The translations under genes were made by a program, and so were the position numbers. DNA of 64,000 bases, taken from assembly GCF_040655735.1 (NCBI RefSeq), contig NZ_JBFAKK010000004.1, positions 434,001-498,000 on the forward strand, written 5' to 3'. Source of the stretch: Phytomonospora sp040655735. GTDB lineage: Bacteria > Actinomycetota > Actinomycetes > Mycobacteriales > Micromonosporaceae. Shown one piece after another: positions 49,207 to 57,220 of this stretch; within the stretch, counting starts at the first letter, position 1; each line of letters starts with the position of its first letter. A model generated the notes under the pieces. It was not told the origin of the DNA, did no database searches, and saw nothing but the letters and a program-made list of their open reading frames with translations.

Positions 49207-49860
49207 ATGCCGATCCGGGTGTTCCTCGTCGACGACCACGAGTTGGTGCGGCGCGGTCTCAGCGACCTGTTCGAGTCAGAGGCCGACCTCGAGGTCGTGG
49301 GCGAGGCCGCCTCGGTGGTGGAGGCGCTGGCGCGGATTCCCGGCTCGGAGGCCGACGTGGCGATCCTCGATGTGCGCATCGGCAAGGGCGACGGCGTCGA
49401 GCTGTGCCGGGACCTCAAGTCCGTCCAGCCGGATCTGAACTGCCTGATGCTGACCTCCTTCGACGACGACGAAGCGCTGTTCAACGCGATCATGGCGGGT
49501 GCCTCGGGCTTCGTGCTCAAACAGGTTCTCGGCGCCGACCTGGTCGACGCGATCCGGACGGTGGCCGCGGGGGGTTCGCTGCTCGACCCTCGCGCCGCCG
49601 CAGCTCTCATGTCCCGCCTGCGCCGCGAGCAGGAACAGGCCGACCCGTTCAAGACCCTCACCGAGCAGGAGCGCGCCGTCCTCGAACTCATCGGCGACGG
49701 CCTGAGCAACCGCGAGATCGCCAAGAAAATGTTCCTGGCCGAGAAGACCGTCAAGAACTATGTATCCCACTTGTTGGCAAAACTCGGCATGCGGCGCCGC
49801 ACCCAGGCTGCGGTCCTCCTCACCCGCCTGCGGTCAGGGGAACGGGACCGGGGCGAGTAG
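49207..49860 (+). CDS. devR: NarL/DevR-type response regulator
   Basis: 217-aa two-component regulator. Receiver domain (1-120): acid pocket VFLVDDHELVRRGL, phosphoacceptor Asp55 (VAILDVRIGKGDGVELC), Thr/Ser MLTSFDDDEALFNAIMAG, Lys GFVLKQVLG. LuxR-type output (about 148-210): LTEQERAVLELIGDGLSNREIAKKMFLAEKTVKNYVSHLLAKLGMRRRTQAA. The HTH is nearly that of mycobacterial DevR/DosR, so this is the likely reader of the GGGACTTT-type boxes in the window. The convergent histidine kinase gene ends 3 bases away, and they should form a cognate pair. The ATG follows a GAAGGGAAGCG. Confidence 0.9.
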   Translation: MPIRVFLVDDHELVRRGLSDLFESEADLEVVGEAASVVEALARIPGSEADVAILDVRIGKGDGVELCRDLKSVQPDLNCLMLTSFDDDEALFNAIMAGASGFVLKQVLGADLVDAIRTVAAGGSLLDPRAAAALMSRLRREQEQADPFKTLTEQERAVLELIGDGLSNREIAKKMFLAEKTVKNYVSHLLAKLGMRRRTQAAVLLTRLRSGERDRGE

Positions 49861-49863
49861 CCG

Positions 49864-51588
49864 CTACGGCAGGGGCACTCGCCAGGCGAGGCGCGTTCCT
49901 CCGCCGTCGCCGGCGGTGACGGTGAGGTGACCGCCGAAGGACCCGGCGCGTTCGGCGAGGTTGGCCAGGCCGCTGCGCGCGATGTTCCCGGGCAGCCCGC
50001 GCCCGTCGTCGCGGACGTCGATCGTGAGGTGGTCGGTGACGTCGACGGTGACGATCACCGACGAGGCGCCCGCGTGGCGGATGACGTTGCTGATCGCCTC
50101 GCGCACCACCGCCTCGGCGTGCACCGCGAGCTGCGGCGGGACCATCGTGTCGACCGCGCCCGACATGCGCACCGAGCAGGTGACTTCGGTGTCGGCGGTG
50201 CGTTCGGTGACGATGTCGAGGAGCCGGCGCCGCAGGCTGCCCGCCTCGTCGCCGGTGGAGTGCAGGTCGAAGATGGAACCCCGGATGTCGCGGACGGTGT
50301 GGTCGAGCTGCTCCACGGCCGAGCTGATCCGCGCGCGCACCTCCGGATCGGTGACCCGCCGGACGGTTCCCTGCAGGCTCATGCCGACCGCGTAGAGGCG
50401 CTGAATGACCTGGTCGTGGAGGTCGCTGGCGATCCGGTCGCGGTCGGCGAGGACGTCCAGGAGCCGCCGGGTCTGCTGCCGGTCGGCGGCCTCCAGCGCC
50501 AGCGCCGCCTGGTCGGCGAAGGACGCGAGCAGCGGGACCTGCTCACTGTCGAAGGGGACCGCGCCCTTCTCCTTTATGGCGAGCAGGACACCGCTGATGC
50601 GCTGTGTCGAGCGCAGCGGTACCGCCACCGCCGGGCCGAGCGCTCCCGGGTGCCCGCCCAGCTCCGCGCCGAGCAGTTCCTCCAGGTCCGGCACCGGCAT
50701 CGGGGAGCCGTCCCGTGCGACGGCGAGCAGCTCGGGCGAGCGCGTCGCCGCCGAGGTGGCGACGAGCGGGTCGATGGTGTCCCCGGAGCCGGTCCGGACG
50801 GTGAGCACCTCACCGGAACCGTGCGTGTCGATCAGGATGAGGACGCTGTCGGCGCGGCTGAGCTGCTTGGCGTGGCGGGCGACGAGTTCGAGCGCGTCGT
50901 CGGTCGAGACTCCTGACAGCAGCTCCGAACGCACCTCCGAGGAGGCCGCGAGCCAGCCCTGCCGAAGTTTCGTCTCCTCGAAGAGGCGGGCGTTCTCCAC
51001 GGCGAACCCGGCCGCCGAGGCAAGCGCACCGAGAACGATCTCGTCGTCGGCGGTGAACTCCGTCCCGCCGCGTTTCTCGGTCAGGTACAGGTTCCCGAAG
51101 ACCTTGTCGCGCACCCTGACCGGCGCGCCCAGGAAACTGTGCATCGGGGGATGGTTGGCCGGGAAACCCACCGAGGCCGGATGCGCGCTCAGGTCGGGCA
51201 GCCGTATCGGATGGGGGTCGTCGATGAGCAGGCCCAGCAGGCCCCGGCCTTCGGGGAGGTGGCCCATCTTCTGCCGCTGTCCGGGATCGATGCCGACGTA
51301 GACGAACTCGCTGAGCCCTTCGTGCGGCCCGAGAACACCCAGCGCGCCGTAGCGGGCGTCGACGAGTTCGACGGCGGCCTGGACGATCCGCTGGAGAGTG
51401 GAGTCGAGTTCGACGCCGGCGCCGACGGCCATGATCGCGTCGATCAGGCCTTGCAGGCGGTCGCGGGTCTCGGCGATCTCGTCGAGCCGGTCGCGGACCT
51501 CGTCGAGGAGCTCGCCGAGCCGGAGGTCGGCCAGGCGTGCGGTGGCATGGCGGCCCGACTTGTCGGGCTCACCGGCTTCTTCGGCCAT
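49864..51588 (-). CDS. devS: GAF-GAF histidine kinase, DevS/DosS type
   Basis: 574-aa cytosolic sensor kinase. Two GAF domains (about 55-200 and 225-370), then a HisKA_3 dimerisation helix with phospho-His391 (ASDLHDQVIQRLYAVGMSLQG) and an HATPase (N-box AVVREAISNVIRHAG; G1 DDGRGLPGN; G2 GGTRLAW). GAF-A contains GHLPEGRGLLGLLIDDPHPIR, then LPDLSAHPASVGFPANHPPM: the segment that in mycobacterial DosS/DosT holds the haem-ligating His, with His146 and His150 here as candidates. It would sense O2, NO or redox and phosphorylate the convergent DevR. The start at 51588 has GGGAGCAGAGC; upstream in-frame codons look non-coding. Confidence 0.92.
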   Translation of the reverse strand: MAEEAGEPDKSGRHATARLADLRLGELLDEVRDRLDEIAETRDRLQGLIDAIMAVGAGVELDSTLQRIVQAAVELVDARYGALGVLGPHEGLSEFVYVGIDPGQRQKMGHLPEGRGLLGLLIDDPHPIRLPDLSAHPASVGFPANHPPMHSFLGAPVRVRDKVFGNLYLTEKRGGTEFTADDEIVLGALASAAGFAVENARLFEETKLRQGWLAASSEVRSELLSGVSTDDALELVARHAKQLSRADSVLILIDTHGSGEVLTVRTGSGDTIDPLVATSAATRSPELLAVARDGSPMPVPDLEELLGAELGGHPGALGPAVAVPLRSTQRISGVLLAIKEKGAVPFDSEQVPLLASFADQAALALEAADRQQTRRLLDVLADRDRIASDLHDQVIQRLYAVGMSLQGTVRRVTDPEVRARISSAVEQLDHTVRDIRGSIFDLHSTGDEAGSLRRRLLDIVTERTADTEVTCSVRMSGAVDTMVPPQLAVHAEAVVREAISNVIRHAGASSVIVTVDVTDHLTIDVRDDGRGLPGNIARSGLANLAERAGSFGGHLTVTAGDGGGTRLAWRVPLP

Positions 51589-51748
51589 GCTCTGCTCCCG
51601 TCGTGCCGTCGGCCGCGGGCCGGTCCGGTCGGCGCCGACAAGAATCCCACGGCCTCCGCGCCCCGGCCACCCCGGGCGAGGGCGGGTTCCTTCGCCATCT
51701 GACGCCGCCGTGGGAACGCCGGTGACCACGTCATTCTACGAAGACGCG

Positions 51749-51808
51749 AGTGGCCGGAGCCCGCTCGCGCGAACTCCGGCCACTGATGAGGGCCCCCGTG
51801 GCGGGGCC
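51749..51808 (-). terminator. tandem hairpins after the two-domain universal stress gene
   Basis: AGTGGCCGGAG/CTCCGGCCACT (51749-51759 and 51774-51784, 11-bp stem) and GGCCCC/GGGGCC (51791-51796 and 51803-51808). On the minus strand they follow the stress-protein stop at 51810 and precede the devS promoter region (51589-51748), where no clear -10/-35 was recognised. Confidence 0.6.
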
Positions 51809-51809
51809 G

Positions 51810-52676
51810 TCAGCCGTCGTTTTGGTCCCGCACCTCGCGCGGGTGGACCACGGCGATCGGTCCGTAGGCGTGGTGCAGCAGGGTCCGCCCGACCGAACCG
51901 AGGAGCATCCCGGTGAAGCCGCCCATTCCCCGCGAACCGACGACGGTCAGCGCCGCACTGCGGCTGCGGGTGATCAACCGGAAGGCCGGGTCCATGCCCT
52001 CCACGGCCTGGCCGTCGACCTTCAGGTCCGGGTGGCTCGCCGTGAGGCGGCGCACGGCGTCGGCGACGATCTCCTCGGCCTTCGGCCGCTCCTCATCGTC
52101 GCCGGGCGTGTGGAAGCACAAGACCTCCAGCACCGTCCCGCGCGAGAGCGCCTCGTCGGCGGCGAACAGCAGCGCGGACTCGGAGCCCTCGGAAGCGTCG
52201 TAGCCCACCGCCACCGGCGCGTCCTCCGCCCGCTCGCCGTCCCGGTCGTGGACCACCACGACCGGGCCGCTTCCGTGCCCGGCGACCTGCGTGGACACCG
52301 AACCGAGGAGCAGGCCGGCGAAGCCGCCGTGGCCGCGCGAACCGATCACCGTCACGGCCGAGCCCGCCGAACGCTCGACGAGCGCCGCGGCTGCCGTGCC
52401 GTCCACGAACTCGCCCTCGACGTCCAGGCCCGGGTTGTCCGCGCGGACGCTCTCGACGAGTTCGCGGAGGATCCGCTCGGCGTGCTCGCGCATTTCGACG
52501 TCGGACGGGTCGCCGGCATAGGCGAGCATCGGGTAGCTGTACAGGGGGTTGAGGTAGGCGTGCACGATCCGCAGCGGCGCCCCGCGCCGGGTGGCGATCG
52601 CCGCGGCGTGGGCCGTCGTGGCGGGGCTGGAAGACGAACCGTCGACGCCGACGGTGATCGGCGGTGACTCGGTCAT
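51810..52676 (-). CDS. universal stress protein, two domains
   Basis: 288-aa tandem UspA protein. Domain 1 (1-145): ITVGVDGSSSSPATTAHAAAIATRRGAPLRIVHAY ... VTVIGSRGHGGFAGLLLGSVSTQVAGHGSGPVVVV. Domain 2 (150-288): VAVGYDASEGSESALLFAADEA ... LTVVGSRGMGGFTGMLLGSVGRTLLHHAYGPIAVVHP. Both keep the G-x2-G-x9-G-S ATP site. This is the Rv2005c/Rv2623 architecture of DosR-regulated dormancy proteins. GGAAGGAC precedes the ATG at 52676. Only 35 bases separate it from the upstream cNMP-domain gene, so both are probably one operon driven from the divergent promoter at 53180-53375. Confidence 0.93.
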   Translation of the reverse strand: MTESPPITVGVDGSSSSPATTAHAAAIATRRGAPLRIVHAYLNPLYSYPMLAYAGDPSDVEMREHAERILRELVESVRADNPGLDVEGEFVDGTAAAALVERSAGSAVTVIGSRGHGGFAGLLLGSVSTQVAGHGSGPVVVVHDRDGERAEDAPVAVGYDASEGSESALLFAADEALSRGTVLEVLCFHTPGDDEERPKAEEIVADAVRRLTASHPDLKVDGQAVEGMDPAFRLITRSRSAALTVVGSRGMGGFTGMLLGSVGRTLLHHAYGPIAVVHPREVRDQNDG

Positions 52677-52711
52677 GGGAATGTCCTTCCGGAGGTGTTG
52701 CGGGGGAGTGC

Positions 52712-53173
52712 TCACCTGTCGGCGCCGTCGGGCCGCGCCGGTGGGGAGGCCGATAGCCGGGCGCGCGTGGCCTGCAACCGGCTGAGGAGGACCGCGAACA
52801 GCGCTTTGGTGACCGCGTGGCCGAGGCTCGGGTCGGCGTCGGTGAAGTTCTTCAGGCGGTCGGTGTCCAGCAGGATCGCGGTGACGTCGGTGACCGCCGT
52901 CGCGGTGAAGTGCCAGCGGTAGGGCGGCACCAGCCACGACCAGCCGAGCACGTCGCCGGCACTGAGCGACTCGACGGCCGGCGAGGTCCCGTCGTCCAGT
53001 GCGACCCGCCCTGACGTGATCAGCCAGCAGCCCCACGCCGGCGTGCCCTCGTCGAAGAGCCGGTCACCCGTCCGGTAGCGCACGTCGCGAGCCGTCGCCG
53101 CGACCTGGGCGAGATGGTCTCGCTCCAGGTCTTGGAACAGCGCGAAAGCGCCGAGTTCGGTCAGAGTCGCCAT
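52712..53173 (-). CDS. cyclic nucleotide-binding domain protein without DNA-binding domain
   Basis: 153-aa protein made only of a cNMP-binding/CRP sensor barrel: LTELGAFALFQDLERDHLAQVAATARDVRYRTGDRLFDEGTPAWGCWLITSGRVALDDG ... ESLSAGDVLGWSWLVPPYRWHFTATAVTDVTAILLDTDRLKNF. The phosphate-binding cassette is degenerate (GDVLGWSWLVPP in place of FGExALL.xxPRxAt), so it may bind another ligand or none. There is no HTH. ATG 53173 is preferred because GGAGG lies 9 bases upstream; ATG at 53179 is only 3 bases from it. Proteins of this type accompany universal stress genes in DosR-like regulons of actinomycetes. Confidence 0.85.
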   Translation of the reverse strand: MATLTELGAFALFQDLERDHLAQVAATARDVRYRTGDRLFDEGTPAWGCWLITSGRVALDDGTSPAVESLSAGDVLGWSWLVPPYRWHFTATAVTDVTAILLDTDRLKNFTDADPSLGHAVTKALFAVLLSRLQATRARLSASPPARPDGADR

Positions 53174-53261
53174 GATCATCGCCCTCCACGGTGTCAGGAG
53201 TCCATACCCCCAAAGTGCGCTGTCCACACGTCGGCGTACAGGGACGCCTGGTGGCTGCCGG

Positions 53262-53319
53262 CAGGGACTTTCGGCCCCGCCGACGGAGGTCCCTGTCCCA
53301 ACGGGGTCCAAAGTCCCTG
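53262..53319. promoter_or_regulatory. inverted pair of DosR-like boxes in a divergent stress-gene promoter
   Basis: CAGGGACTTTCGGCCCC (53262-53278) faces GGGGTCCAAAGTCCCTG (53303-53319), whose complement is CAGGGACTTTGGACCCC. The two 17-base boxes agree at 15 positions and match the GGGACTTTNGGNCCC form of DevR/DosR sites. They lie midway between the cNMP-domain gene (minus) and a stress gene (plus), 57 bases from the latter's ATG. Further GTCCC partial copies occur at 53290 and 53336. Confidence 0.75.
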
Positions 53320-53375
53320 CCGAGAGCCCTGTTTCGTCCCTGACGTCACGGTCGGCGCCGCCGGATGCTCGATCC

Positions 53376-54272
53376 ATGCGATCCCACCCCGAGAAACTCC
53401 CGGTCGTCGTCGGCGTCGACGAGGACCCCGAGAGCGTCGTGGCCCTGCGCTGGGCGGCCGAGGAGGCGGCCGCCACATCGAAGGAACTTGTCGTGGTGCA
53501 CGCCTTCGAGTGGCTGACGGCCGTCGCCCGCCTCGGCCGCGACGACCATGACTTTCCTCTTTACGGCGAACACGCCGATCCGAGCGCCCGCACGCAGTAC
53601 GTTCGCCACGCCGAGGGGTTGTTGGAGACCGCCGCCGGCATCGTCGCCGAGACCGGGACGGGCGTCGGGGTCTCGACGAAGAACATCGAAGGCAGACCCT
53701 TCGAGGTCCTCAGCGACGAAGCGCGCGACGCTTCACTTTTGGTTCTCGGCAGTCACGGACGAGGGCTGCTCGGCCGCATGCTCCTCGGCTCGGTCAGCAA
53801 CGCCATCGCCTCCGACCCGCCCTGCCCCGTGGCCGTCATCCGCCCGCATACCCGCGCCGTACCGGTCGAGGTCACCGACATGCCGGTCGTCGTCGGATTC
53901 GACGCCACCGCCGCCTCCCACGCGGCACTCGCCTACGCCGCCGAACACGCGGCCCTGCGCGGCGCGACTCTCGTCGTCGTGCACGCCTTCCAGCCGGTCG
54001 GCCAGCGGGCCGCCGGCAGCGTCGCCGGTCAGACCGCCCGCCGCGCCGAGCTGCTGCGAGACCACGTCGCACCTTTCGTGAAGGACCACCCCGCCCTCAA
54101 GGTCACCTGCATCGTCACGGAGAAGCGCGCCGCGCAGTCCCTCGTCGAATGGTCGACGGCGGCCCGGCTCGTCGTGGTCGGCACCAGCGGAAGACGCTCC
54201 CACACCGGCTCGGTCAGCCAGGCCGTGCTGCACCACTCCTGGTCACCTGTCGCCGTCGTCCCCGAACCCTGA
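53376..54272 (+). CDS. universal stress protein, two domains
   Basis: 298-aa tandem UspA protein. Domain 1: VVVGVDEDPESVVALRWAAEEAAATSKELVVVHAFEW ... SLLVLGSHGRGLLGRMLLGSVSNAIASDPPCPVAVIRP. Domain 2: VVVGFDATAASHAALAYAAEHAALRGATLVVVHAFQP ... LVVVGTSGRRSHTGSVSQAVLHHSWSPVAVVPEP. The first keeps the full ATP motif; the second is altered (GTSGRRSHTGSVS). It is driven from the divergent promoter with the two DosR-like boxes. ATG 53376 (MRSHPEKLP) has only a weak ribosome-binding site. A 17-codon reading frame follows at 54291 (MTLREPVTMTGTETKTG) and I take it as noise. Confidence 0.9.
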   Translation: MRSHPEKLPVVVGVDEDPESVVALRWAAEEAAATSKELVVVHAFEWLTAVARLGRDDHDFPLYGEHADPSARTQYVRHAEGLLETAAGIVAETGTGVGVSTKNIEGRPFEVLSDEARDASLLVLGSHGRGLLGRMLLGSVSNAIASDPPCPVAVIRPHTRAVPVEVTDMPVVVGFDATAASHAALAYAAEHAALRGATLVVVHAFQPVGQRAAGSVAGQTARRAELLRDHVAPFVKDHPALKVTCIVTEKRAAQSLVEWSTAARLVVVGTSGRRSHTGSVSQAVLHHSWSPVAVVPEP

Positions 54273-54403
54273 AGTGAAGAGGCAAACGCCATGACCCTTC
54301 GAGAACCCGTGACCATGACCGGCACCGAGACCAAAACGGGGTGAGGTAGGCGCCGGCGGCTGGAGCACGCCTGGTCGCGACACCGTCGGCCCGTAGGCCG
54401 GCG

Positions 54404-55042
54404 TCACACCAACCCAGCCCCGCGCAGCCAGTCCTCCACGGCCGCGCCCGCGTCGGCGGACTCCTCTCCGCGGACGGCCAGCCCCGTGCCGATCTCGGCC
54501 GAGGGGAGCGCCGTCCGGTAGTCCTCGTCGACGCCCGCCATCCCGCTGACCGCGTAGGTGACGAAGGGCAGGACGGTCTTGCCCGTGAAGTCGAGGCCCT
54601 CGACGAAGGTCGACATGATCATCGGTGCGCGGACGTTCCAGACGGGACTGCCGATCAGCACGGTCCGGTAGCCGGACAGGTCGGGCAGGGTGCCGGCGAT
54701 CTCCGGTCGCGCGTCGGTTTCCTGCTCCTCGACGTTGCGGTCGACCGTCTCGTCGTAGTCGTGCGGGTAGGGGTCGGCGGCCTCGATGCGGTAGACCTCG
54801 CAGTCGACGCGCTCACCGATGAGACCCGCCACGACCTCGGTGTTTCCCACTTCGAGGACGGTCCTGCCGCCTTCGAGGTAGTTCTCTCCCGCCCGCGAGA
54901 AGTAGGCGAGCAGGATCCCGTCGCCGGACATCGGTGCCTCCTCCGAACCGATCGGTGCCGGGGGACGCTCCGCACAACCGGCCAGGGACGCGCCCGTGAG
55001 CAGGGCGGCTCGCAGAACCGTGCGTCGCGTCGACCCGACCAT
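54404..55042 (-). CDS. flavodoxin-family lipoprotein
   Basis: 212-aa flavodoxin_4-type protein. It begins MVGSTRRTVLRAALLTGASL, then AGCAERPP: a signal with an RR pair and the lipobox LAGC (Cys23), so it is probably exported and lipid-anchored. The mature domain has the FMN phosphate loop LAYFSRAGENYLEGGRTVLEVGNTEVVAG, DPYPHDYDETVDRNVEEQETDARPEIAG (typical of this family), TVLIGSPVWNVRAPMIMSTFVEGLDFTGKTVLPFVTYAVSG and the closing GLAVRGEESADAGAAVEDWL. Electron transfer to an extracytoplasmic partner is expected. It is divergent from a zinc alcohol dehydrogenase, and a large inverted repeat lies between them. Confidence 0.9.
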   Translation of the reverse strand: MVGSTRRTVLRAALLTGASLAGCAERPPAPIGSEEAPMSGDGILLAYFSRAGENYLEGGRTVLEVGNTEVVAGLIGERVDCEVYRIEAADPYPHDYDETVDRNVEEQETDARPEIAGTLPDLSGYRTVLIGSPVWNVRAPMIMSTFVEGLDFTGKTVLPFVTYAVSGMAGVDEDYRTALPSAEIGTGLAVRGEESADAGAAVEDWLRGAGLV

Positions 55043-55091
55043 GATCGTCCCCTTCGCCCGCCGCCGTCCGGGAAACGACCCGGAGGGGCCG

Positions 55092-55158
55092 CCTGTCGTT
55101 CCACGTTAGGCGAGCGGTGACGGGTGAAGCAGGTACTGGCGTTACCTGGAACGACAGG
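55092..55158. promoter_or_regulatory. long-spaced inverted repeat in the flavodoxin-alcohol dehydrogenase divergent promoter
   Basis: CCTGTCGTTCCA (55092-55103) and TGGAACGACAGG (55147-55158) are exact 12-base complements, 43 bases apart; with one more flanking base the match is GCCTGTCGTTCCA. Two identical half-sites in opposite orientation suggest a regulator binding both promoters, perhaps by looping. No regulator gene is adjacent. Confidence 0.55.
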
Positions 55159-55275
55159 CACTGCCCCGGCCGGCGGAAGAGGCGTTAGCTGGACTCGGCC
55201 GTCTCGGCGGCCCGGCCCGCCTAGGCTGATTCCCAGCGTCGGTGAGGCCCTGAACAGCGAGAAGGGTTTTCCAGT

Positions 55276-56310
55276 ATGCGAGCTACGTTCATGTACGGCG
55301 CGGGCGACGTGCGGATCGACACGGTCCCCGACCCCGTCCTCCAACAGCCGACGGACGCTCTGCTCCGCGTGGTCGCCGCCTGCGTCTGCGGTTCGGACCT
55401 GCACCCCTACCACTCGATGCCCGCGGGCGAGGCGTCCCCGATGGGCCACGAGTTCATCGGCGTCGTCGAGGAGACCGGCTCGGAGGTCTCGACCGTGCGC
55501 ACCGGCGACCTGGTGATCGCCCCCTTCGCGTGGTCCGACGGCACCTGCGAGTTCTGCCGCGAAGGCCTCCAGACCTCCTGCCTGCACGGCGGCTTCTGGG
55601 CCGGCGACGGCATCGGCGGCGGGCAGGCCGAGGCGATCCGCGTGCCGCTGGCCGACGGAACCCTCGTCAAGGCGCCCGTCGGGGAGGACTCCGAGCTGCT
55701 TCCCGGCCTGCTGACGCTGTCCGACGTCTACGGGACCGGCCACCACGCAGCCAAGACCGCCGGCGTCGAGCGCGGCGACACGGTCGTCGTCATCGGCGAC
55801 GGCGCGGTCGGGCTGATGGCCGTCCTCTCGGCCCGGCGCCTGGGCGCCGAGCGGATCGTGCTCATGGGACGGCACAAGTCCCGCACCGACCTCGGCATCG
55901 AGTTCGGCGCGACCGACGTGGTCGCCGAGCGCGGTGAGGAGGGCATCGCCAAGGTCCGCGAACTCACCGGCGGGCACGGCGCCCGCAGGGTCCTGGAGGC
56001 CGTCGGCCACATGCCCGCCTACGAGCAGGCCGTCGGCGTGGTCCGGCCCGGCGGCGTGATCTCTCGCGTCGGCGTGCCGCAGTACTCCGAGGCTCCGGTC
56101 GGCTTCGGCAGCCTGTTCGGCCCGAACATCACCCTGACCGGCGGCCCCGCCCCGGCCCGCGCCTACATCGAGGAGCTCATGCCCCACGTCCTGGACGGGA
56201 CCGTCCAGCCGGGCAAGGTCTTCGACCGCACCGTCGACCTCGACGGCGTCCCCGACGCCTACCGCGCCATGGACCGCCGCGAGGCCCTGAAAGTGCTCAT
56301 CCGCCCCTGA
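55276..56310 (+). CDS. zinc-dependent alcohol dehydrogenase family protein
   Basis: 344-aa MDR-superfamily NAD(P)-dependent dehydrogenase. Catalytic-zinc ligands: Cys in CVCGSDLHPYH and the GHE motif in PMGHEFIGVVEE. Part of the structural-zinc lobe is present (GTCEFCREGLQTSCLHGG, three Cys visible). Cofactor motif VVVIGDGAVGLMAVLSARRLGAERIVLMGRHKSR; the Arg/His after the second strand suits NADP. It opens MRATFMYGAGDVRIDTVPDP. It heads a unit with an aldo/keto reductase 18 bases downstream and is divergent from a flavodoxin lipoprotein. Confidence 0.93.
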   Translation: MRATFMYGAGDVRIDTVPDPVLQQPTDALLRVVAACVCGSDLHPYHSMPAGEASPMGHEFIGVVEETGSEVSTVRTGDLVIAPFAWSDGTCEFCREGLQTSCLHGGFWAGDGIGGGQAEAIRVPLADGTLVKAPVGEDSELLPGLLTLSDVYGTGHHAAKTAGVERGDTVVVIGDGAVGLMAVLSARRLGAERIVLMGRHKSRTDLGIEFGATDVVAERGEEGIAKVRELTGGHGARRVLEAVGHMPAYEQAVGVVRPGGVISRVGVPQYSEAPVGFGSLFGPNITLTGGPAPARAYIEELMPHVLDGTVQPGKVFDRTVDLDGVPDAYRAMDRREALKVLIRP

Positions 56311-56328
56311 CACCGGGAGCCACACGAC

Positions 56329-57201
56329 ATGAACCTCACCCTCAACAACGGCGTCGAGATGCCCGCACTGGGCTTCGGCGTGTTCCAGACACCGCCCGGG
56401 GAGACGGTCGAGGCGGTCCGCACGGCCCTGTCGACCGGATACCGCCTGATCGACACCGCCGCGGCCTACGGCAACGAACGCGAGGTCGGCGAGGCGATCA
56501 TCCGCTCCGGCCTGCCGCGAGAGGACGTGTTCATCGAGACGAAGGTCTGGATCAGCGACTTCGGCTACGACCAGACCCTGCACGCCTTCGACAAGAGCGC
56601 CGGCAAGCTCGGCGTCGACCGGATCGACCTGTTCATCCTCCATCAGGCGCTGCCCGGCCGCTTCGAGCTCACCCGCGAGGCCTACCGCGCGCTGGAGACC
56701 CTGCTCGCCGACGGGAAGGTACGCGCGATCGGCGTCAGCAACTTCATGCCCGACCACCTCGACGCGCTGCTGGAGAAGGCGACGGTGGTTCCGGCGGTCA
56801 ACCAGGTCGAGGTGCACCCCTACTTCACGCAGCCGGACGTGCGGGCGGCCGACGAGGCGCGCGGCATCGTCACGCAGGCGTGGTCACCGATCGGCGGGAT
56901 CACCAGCTACCGGGGCACCGGGACCAGCACCTTCGACGACCCGGCCATCGGCGAGATCGCCGCCGCGCACGGCAAGACCCCCGCGCAGGTCATGATCCGC
57001 TGGCATCTGCAGGAGGGCCGCTCGGCGATCCCCAAGTCCGTGCGCGCCGAGCGCATCGTGGAGAACTTCGACGTCTTCGACTTCGAGCTCACCGACGACC
57101 AGATCGCCGTCCTCGAGGGCCTCGACACCGGCGTCCGGGGCGGTCCGGAGCCCGCCGACGTGACCCTTGAAACCTTCGGCCGGGACATCCCCGAGGCATG
57201 A
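56329..57201 (+). CDS. aldo/keto reductase
   Basis: 290-aa TIM-barrel NADPH reductase of the AKR5/2,5-diketogluconate reductase type. Catalytic tetrad: Asp in YRLIDTAAAYGNEREVG, Tyr in the same loop (AAYGNE), Lys in VFIETKVWISDF, His in DLFILHQALPGRF. Further signatures are GKVRAIGVSNFMPDHLDALL and the C-terminal NADP site IPKSVRAERIVENFDVFDFEL. GGGAGC precedes the ATG. It sits between the alcohol dehydrogenase and a decayed SDR/cupin gene, an arrangement common in actinomycete oxidoreductase clusters. Confidence 0.95.
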   Translation: MNLTLNNGVEMPALGFGVFQTPPGETVEAVRTALSTGYRLIDTAAAYGNEREVGEAIIRSGLPREDVFIETKVWISDFGYDQTLHAFDKSAGKLGVDRIDLFILHQALPGRFELTREAYRALETLLADGKVRAIGVSNFMPDHLDALLEKATVVPAVNQVEVHPYFTQPDVRAADEARGIVTQAWSPIGGITSYRGTGTSTFDDPAIGEIAAAHGKTPAQVMIRWHLQEGRSAIPKSVRAERIVENFDVFDFELTDDQIAVLEGLDTGVRGGPEPADVTLETFGRDIPEA

Positions 57202-57220
57202 GCGGGAGGGAGGAGACCCG

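Noticed and set aside
54291..54344. 17-codon frame MTLREPVTMTGTETKTG after a stress gene
   Set aside because: A purine-rich site precedes it, but there is no conservation evidence or family match and it is too short to support.
54655..56817. Long minus-strand frame over the alcohol dehydrogenase and aldo/keto reductase
   Set aside because: Antisense shadow; both enzymes on the plus strand have full catalytic motifs.
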